NCBI GenBank assembly: GCA_037893245.1
Contig: JBAIAA010000074.1
Location: 868,001-932,000, forward strand
Length of the DNA stretch: 64,000 bases
DNA from: Crossaster papposus
Taxonomy: Eukaryota; Echinodermata; Asteroidea; Velatida; Solasteridae
Direction of reading: 5' to 3'
The translations under genes were made by a program, and so were the position numbers. Within the stretch, counting starts at the first letter, position 1, and each line of letters starts with the position of its first letter. The notes under the pieces are model-generated. The model had not been told where the DNA came from. It was given only the letters and a program-made list of their open reading frames with translations, and made no database searches. Positions 58,612-64,000 of this stretch are shown here, one piece after another.

Positions 58612-59990
58612 TATGGTGGCCCTGAAGGGACTACGCAGATCGTGAATATTGACGTCAATATTCACGACAAATTTCACGACTTTCCTCAAAGTCGCGAATA
58701 TTGACGTCAATATTGACGTCAATATTCACGACTTTCCTCCAAAGTCGCGAATATTGACGTCAAATTTGACGTCAAATTTCGCGACTTGCCTCCAAAGTCG
58801 CGAATATTGACGTCAAATTTGACGTCAAATTTCACGACCAGACATAAATTTTGACGCGAAGTTTTTTCAAGCAAACTAAGTTGTCTTCCATTCCTCCATG
58901 TTTTTGGCTAGTCTTGCTCCAAGACTGAGTTTTTGTTCTGGGGCGCGCCGTCCGTCTAGTCCATGCAGTTCATCAATCATCAATACTCAGAAATCGGGCT
59001 TATTGAGGGCGCCCTCGATTGTCACGAGAGATCAGTGGATTTGTTTTAAAGGTATAGGTAGGATACGGTATGATACACCATTGGTAATTACTTGAATTAT
59101 CATGAATGGGTGGATTTTGGGGGTTGGATTTTATAGTAAATCTCGTTTAACTGACCTTTACAATAATTTATTGATGGCGAGAAAATCACGAAAAACTGCG
59201 TTTGTTTTCAACCGCCGTCGGGCAGTTGAATATTCTTGTTATTATTCGGGGTTTTTTCGATCGCCGTCCGGTGAACAAAATCGGAATAATTACAGGATAT
59301 TTTGCGCGATCATTTAGCTGGATGCCTAGAATCATAATTTACCTTCAAAATAAGTAAGATATTTCTTAATAATTCGGGAGTAAATATTGTTGATATCTGT
59401 ACCCTACCTTTAAGTTCAGTTCACGAGATTTGTTTCTGAACTTGAAACAAATCCACTGATATCTCGTGACAATCGAGGGCGCCCTTAATATAAGCCCGTT
59501 TTCGGAGTATGGGGGATTAATGAACTGCATAGACAGACGGACGGCGCGCCCCGGACAAATGAAAATCTCAGTCTTGGAGCAAGACTAGCCAAAACCTAGC
59601 TTGCTGGAACAAAATTCGCGTCAAAATATTCGCGACTTTGGGGCAAGTCGCGAAATTTGACGTCAAATTTGACGTCAATATTCGCGACTTTTGGGGAAAG
59701 TCGTGAATATTGACGTCAAAATTGACGTTAATATTCGCGACTTTGAGAAAAGTCGTGAATTTTGTCGCGAATATTGACGTCAATATTCGCGACTTTCTCC
59801 AAAAGTCGCGAATATTGACGCGAATGTCGACGTCAAATTTGACGTCAATATTTGCGACTTTTGGGGAAAGTCGTGAATATTGACGTCAATATTGACGTCA
59901 ATATTCGCGACTTTGAGGAAAGTCGTGAAATTTGTCGTAAATATTGACGTCAATATTCACGATCTGCGTTGTCCCTTCAGGGCCACCATA
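58612..59990. mobile_element. Foldback element with TTGACGTC-motif arms and 6-bp target duplication
   Basis: Ends TATGGTGGCCCTGAAGGGAC, inverted at 59971-59990, with direct repeats GTTACG immediately outside. The outer arms (58612-58850 and 59610-59990) are made of 'gtcgcgaatattgacgtcaa' reiterations. A second inverted pair lies inside (about 58895-59055 and 59433-59600, with 'gtcttgctccaagactgag' and 'atcgagggcgccct'). The spacer 59060-59430 resembles the intron block at 10140-10300. Built by successive insertions. Confidence 0.85.
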
Positions 59991-60014
59991 GTTACGCGTA
60001 TGTTTACGAGTAAA

Positions 60015-60195
60015 TGCCGGTTCATACTAGGCGCGAAAGCGATTGCGATACGAATTTGACGACACAGGGCGTTCGCTGCGAACATTCGCTCAAGTTGAAA
60101 TGTGTTCAACTTTTGCGATTTCGCATCGCGAAAACTCCCCCTGACGTCACAAATTCGCGTTCGCGTTTGCTTTCGCGCCGAGTATGAACCGGCCT
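60015..60195. mobile_element. Short MITE with GCCGGTTCATACT termini
   Basis: Inverted ends GCCGGTTCATACTAGGCGCG and its complement near 60194, with a 'cgcgaaagcgattgcg'-rich interior and central TGACGTCA. A degenerate relative occurs in each array unit (for example 30800-30870, 'gtgatgtcacaaatccacg', 'cagagtataaactgacc'). Confidence 0.75.
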
Positions 60196-60960
60196 TAACG
60201 AACACAAATAAGCTCTTCAATCATTCATTCGCGGCACTGCGCTTCAGTGAAGAAGACAATTATGGAGCAGCAACAAATATTCATCCATCGCCAACAAAAC
60301 AACAAAACAAACCAATTTACAAACTGGAGGCAAAAACAGGTATAGCCCGGTTCTTTTGTATGTATTCATAACAAATAATAATAATTTGGAAGCTACGCGC
60401 TGGTTCCAAATCGACTCCATTGGAGTAATGAATGGAAACCAGTTCATATTCCAATCATATAATAAAGAACATGTACTAACATAAATCGCAGACGGGTCAG
60501 TGCGGTTATACCTGACCGGTTAAATTTCTCCTGCAAGTGTCAGTGAATTTAACTTCAAACTTTAACCTAATGAACTTGTTTTAATTTGTTTTGCAGCTAT
60601 ACATGTACTTTGTTTTATGTTATTGTTCTAGGTGATATTACTATTAAAAGGCATCAAAGAATGTACCCTGAATTCAGTGGCGGCACCAGACTCCGGGGAA
60701 AATTTAGATTCTAGATGCCCTGTGGTTCAATCCGAGGCATTTCCTGGCCACACTCCCCTGGCGTTTGAGCTGAAAATGCATGGAAACGTTTCCGACGCTG
60801 CAACCACGCCACTATGTTTGTTTTACACAAGGATCCAAACACCTTTATAATAAGCAGTGGAGACCAAGATCACTTACCATCTAGATACATGTACTCGGCA
60901 CGGGTGGACTATTGAACAAGAACTATCCAATCAGAGCACGAAGCCCATCAGCGTTCCCCA
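60196..60960. other. Upstream region of the 61-kb gene
   Basis: No gene is supported. A 72-residue frame at 60632-60850 resembles nothing I recognise and may be TE-derived ('gtggcggcaccagactccgg'). Confidence 0.4.
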
Positions 60961-60974
60961 GCGCCTACCTAGCC

Positions 60975-60982
60975 TATATAAT
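60975..60982 (+). promoter_or_regulatory. TATA box (TATATAAT) of the secreted mucin-like gene
   Basis: Consensus TATA element 102 bp before the ATG, the same spacing as in the three paralogous first exons. Transcription would be expected to start near 61005. Confidence 0.65.
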
Positions 60983-61076
60983 CGGTGGTCCGCTGTATGT
61001 AGCTCTCCAGAGGCGAGTTGGCGTAATATCTGTAGGCCGTATGGTTATTTCATCAACGGATTTTGGAACGAGGAGA

Positions 61077-63485
61077 ATGGACGAAGTAGTAGTTTGGGTT
61101 GTGCTGTGGTTATCGGTATTTGCATGTAGATTCGATTTTTCATAACGCACCAAATACCGCTTTTAAATTATAGTGATTGAGTCAATGAATTTCTGTTCAG
61201 GGATTGAACGCTGTGTACGTTTTTTGAATGTACTTGACCTATTTTATATTGTTTTATTCATTATACTATTTTTGGTTTTTACTATGCAACTAACGCTGCG
61301 TTCCAATCGCGTCGTGTTTATCGTGTTTACCGTGAATTTCTCCATGTTCACGAGTGGGTTGCATTCCAAACGCTACCCGTGGTCCTGTCACACCAGAACG
61401 TTTTAGGCCAACGCGTGAGTAGCGCTTTAAAAATAGTTGATACGCTGGCAAACGCTGAACTTCCACAGAAAAGGTCAAGTGGAACCGTGATTTCAGCGTG
61501 TTCATAGCGAGTTGATAACGGGTTCATAGCGTTCGCCAGCGCGTAAGTAACGCGTTAGTAACGCGTTTCCTTTTATAGCCGTCCCACCTTCGGTTGCCGT
61601 TTGGTGCGCCACCGGTACATGTTCGGAATACAAACGGAATTGCCGGAATACGCTCAGAATGCGATCGGAATAGTTCGGAATGCATGCGGAATAGTCCGGA
61701 ATTACGTCGCTTTTGACCGGTAGACGTTCGGTGAACAATTCGGTGCATATTCTTTGCAACCGGAGACGAACGGAATATAAACGAAATGTTCTGAAAGCGG
61801 TCGGTCTTGAGATCAATGTACGGTGATGATCGGAGAGGTTCTGAATATAGACGGATTGCAATCGGAATGGCAACTTATTAAATCCGGAATAAGACCGGAT
61901 TATAATCGGTGTATTTTAAATTCTGGCTGGTTTTTTGACATTTTTCTCCGAACGTGTCCGAATTAAAAATATTTCAGATCGGTTTATGAACGGAATTATA
62001 GATTCGGACAAGTGTGACAGGGGCTTTATATAATTTCAGGACTCTTTGGTATACGTAAATACGGACTCTTTGGTATATATTGCGCATGTTTTGTTTCAGT
62101 GATGATCATGATATTTGTGGGGCAAAGAATGTGCCCCTAGTTGGAAATTATATGATAACATTGCAGCAGTGGCAGCTTTTTGAGTGTTATCATCGTTTTC
62201 GTTTTGTTTAATGGCCGCCAATAATGCTTGTTACCACATAATTGATCCGGTAACAAACATATTGGCGGCCATTTTTAGAAATAAAAGCTTCCACCGCTCA
62301 TTCTGCAATGCTATCACACATTTTCCAACTCTTGGTGTGCATACCTTCGCACAAAATCGTTATGAGAATTACTCTTCTCGGTCATTTGATACCGGTGGCA
62401 TAATTGTTAATATAATTTGTATATATATGTTTCTTTGCATTTTTACGTAAGTGCTGGCATCATGTCATCAAATCTGCTTCATTGGATCGGAGTACAACCC
62501 ACAGTCTGGTACCCCACCCCGTCGGTTCCTACCGTACACAGATCCGTGTGGATGCACCGCTGTGCGTCTCGGCGGAATGCGCATCCCTGCTTCGTCATAC
62601 CAGCAAAAGGCGCCCCACTACCTGGACGAGCTTTTCCTCAGCGAGGACTCCGACGAAATTCGAGCTTACTTCAACTGTACCCCGGCGACCACGGCGAGCC
62701 CGGCGACCACGGCGAGCCCGGCGACCACGGCGAGCCCGGCGACCACGGCGAGCCCGGCGACCACGGCGAGCCCGGCGACCACGGCGAGCCCGGCGACCAC
62801 GGCGAGCCCGGCGACCACGGCGAGCCCGGCGACCACGGCGAGCCCGGCGACAACGGCGAGCCCGGCGACCACGGCGAGCCCGGCGACCACGGCGAGCCCG
62901 GCGACCACGGCGAGCCCGGCGACCACGGCGAGCCCGGCGACCACGGCGAGCCCGGCGACCACGGCGAGCCCGGCGACCACGGCGAGCCCGGCGACCACGG
63001 CGAGCCCGGCGACCACGGCGAGCCCGGCGACCACGGCGAGCCCGGCGACCACGGCGAGCCCGGCGACCACGGCGAGCCCGGCGACCACGGCGAGCCCGGC
63101 GACCACGGCGAGCCCGGCGACCACGGCGAGCCCGGCGACCACGGCGAGCCCGGCGACCACGGCGAGCCCGGCGACCACGGCGAGCCCGGCGACCACGGCG
63201 AGCCCGGCGACCACGGCGAGCCCGGCGACCACGGCGAGCCCGGCGACCACGGCGAGCCCGGCGACCACGGCGAGCCCGGCGACCACGGCGAGCCCGGCGA
63301 CCACGGCGAGCCCGGCGACCTCTGAGAGTCCAGCAGCCAATGCGAGGCCAGCGGCCAATGCGAGGCCAGCGATCAGTAAGATGTTATCTAATACCATTTT
63401 AAAAAGCTGCTATTCTTTTGTTGGACAAAGCATTATGACTACGTTTCAGGCCCGAGTACATGTTGCCATGAAACTCACGCTTTGA
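61077..63485 (+). CDS. Secreted cysteine-rich (VWC-like) mucin-like protein, two exons
   Basis: Exon 1 is 61077-61125: MDEVVVWVVLWLSVFA, a signal peptide ending in phase 1 at donor 'tgtaga'. Its 5' UTR matches the other first exons (gttggcgt..., cggatt, gagaATGGACG). Exon 2 starts at 62452 after a T-rich tract and AAG, also phase 1, so the frame joins. It gives LLASCHQICFIGS, YNPQSGTPP, DPCGCT, HYLDEL and FNCT (a possible N-glycosylation site), then 35 PATTAS repeats for dense O-glycosylation, then a 58-residue tail to the stop at 63485 (360 residues in all). A gtaag at 63376 could instead splice on after phase 1, making exon 2 a symmetric 1-1 exon. The fragment CxxxxGxxYxxxxGxxP...DPCxC recalls a von Willebrand C module; mucus or extracellular coat is the inferred location. 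The 61126-62451 intron holds a TIR element. Splicing is predicted, not observed. Confidence 0.62.
61379..62028. mobile_element. Chimeric TIR element in intron 1 (CGGAAT motif)
   Basis: The left 200 bp is the end of the ACGCTGGC family (ggtcctgtcacaccagaacg). The remainder is filled with 'cggaat', 'attccg' and 'gttcgg' reiterations and ends 'aagtgtgacaggggctt', an imperfect inverted partner of the left end. It looks like two families joined. Confidence 0.65.
62209..62276. mobile_element. Short hairpin MITE (AATGGCCGCCAATA)
   Basis: AATGGCCGCCAATA ... TTGTTACC faces its complement GGTAACAA ... TATTGGCGGCCATT around a 12-bp loop, within the gene's intron. Confidence 0.75.
62682..63311 (+). repeat. 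18-bp coding minisatellite, 35 copies (PATTAS)
   Basis: ccggcgaccacggcgagc repeated 35 times without indels. The single variant (cgacaac at about 62848) is silent in the PATTAS frame and changes an amino acid in both other plus frames. The +1 frame reads a collagen-like GDHGEP series, but the conserved upstream module runs into PATTAS. Confidence 0.95.
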
Positions 63486-63491
63486 GCGTGG

Positions 63492-63563
63492 GCAGGGTAG
63501 GGTAGGATAGAGTGGGGTGGGAGGTGGGGTGGGAAGTGGGGTGGAGTGAGAGGGGGGAGGGGT
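63492..63563 (+). repeat. G-rich tract (GGGGTGGGA)n
   Basis: Seven bases after the stop codon, with many G3-G6 runs; G-quadruplex-prone in the presumed 3' UTR. Confidence 0.85.
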
Positions 63564-63571
63564 AGCCTTTT

Positions 63572-63665
63572 GACAAGGCCTCGTGACTCTGGCTAAGCGG
63601 CTGAGATGAGTCTAGATACCCGGGGTGAACGCGCGACCGAGTGACGAATGTCACGAGGCCTTTTG
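63572..63665. repeat. Small inverted repeat (AAGGCCTCGTGAC)
   Basis: A 13-bp perfect inverted repeat at 63575-63587 and 63650-63662 encloses about 60 bp. It may be a tiny MITE. Confidence 0.5.
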
Positions 63666-64000
63666 CAATGTAGGTTTCACTGCTCGGCATGAATTATTCA
63701 TAGATACATATTAGCATGCCAATACGCCCAATCGGAACGGCGATCTCCCAGTTGGCTTCGTTCGTGATTCGTTCAATATCAAAGCATGTAGGAAAAGGTA
63801 AAAAAACGTATATAAATTTTGCTTCTGAGTTGAATATATGAATGATAAATACAAGATATCACATTTAAATCTACTTTACATGCAAAATTGCAATAAATTA
63901 GAAAGCAACTGATGATTTGAGCTAAATATTGTAAGTGACATGATTGGACATTCCCTGTTTGTAAAATGAACTAGTCCAACTCAAATATAAGCTGACGTCA
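63666..64000. other. 3' flank with candidate AATAAA
   Basis: AT-rich. AATAAA at 63892-63897 is about 410 bp after the stop of the mucin-like gene and is the best candidate poly(A) signal. Nothing else recognised. Confidence 0.35.

Noticed and set aside
62682-63311. CRISPR-like array
   Set aside because: Direct repeats are contiguous with no spacers, and the sequence is eukaryotic.
62417-63325. Collagen-like Gly-X-Y protein (GDHGEP)n
   Set aside because: Upstream it lacks the conserved module in frame and the only repeat variant is non-synonymous here; the PATTAS frame explains the data better.
62482-63402. Arginine-rich (RRARRP)n protein
   Set aside because: Third-frame by-product of the same 18-bp repeat.
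63993-64000. CRE site TGACGTCA at the window end
   Set aside because: Isolated octamer with no conserved context.

Overview
This is AT-rich, repeat-packed nuclear DNA from a metazoan, most likely a marine invertebrate (mollusc, lancelet or a similar lineage; the sequence does not decide which). Support comes from APE-type non-LTR retrotransposons, a Ty3/gypsy element, a Helitron, tRNA-derived SINEs ending in (ACTC)n, many foldback MITEs, GT-AG splice signals, TATA boxes, and no bacterial-style operons. Most open frames are by-products of simple repeats.

Layout. 1-2.8 kb: minus-strand LINE with ORF1 (two zinc knuckles) and the N-terminal endonuclease of ORF2. 3.7-4.0 kb: a broken copy of a cysteine-rich exon. 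4.56 kb: a SINE with clear target-site duplications. 5.1-9.7 kb: nested inverted repeats built on ACCAAT motifs. 10-14.6 kb: a segmental duplication whose second copy carries a signal-peptide exon and was hit by a TIR element holding a Crypton-like ORF fragment. 15-16.9 kb: a 660-bp tandem trimer. 16.9-19.2 kb: MITEs and G-rich tracts. 19.9 kb: another signal-peptide exon. 21.2-26.5 kb: a dead minus-strand Ty3/gypsy element. 27.2 kb: a second cysteine-rich exon. 28.3-58.5 kb: six tandem copies plus a partial one of a core unit of about 3.6 kb, each enlarged by its own set of insertions. 58.6-60.2 kb: more foldback elements. 61.0-63.5 kb: the best candidate for an intact host gene.

That gene has a TATA box at 60975, a signal-peptide exon at 61077-61125 ending in phase 1, and a phase-1 exon from 62452. 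The second exon encodes a short cysteine-rich (VWC-like) module followed by 35 exact-length repeats of Pro-Ala-Thr-Thr-Ala-Ser, so the product looks like a secreted mucin-like protein. Paralogous first exons lie at 12737, 19872 and 33663, and paralogous cysteine-rich exons at 3689 and 27169. The tandem array at 28-58 kb is built from the promoter-to-intron-1 part of this family. In four units (1, 4, 5 and 6) the first exon itself has been deleted.

Two themes are worth following up. One is the tandemly amplified secreted-protein family with detachable first exons. The other is a set of non-autonomous DNA transposons whose bodies consist almost wholly of one family-specific short motif repeated in both orientations (ACCAAT, CCAGTT, ACGCTGGC, TTGACGTC, CGGAAT).
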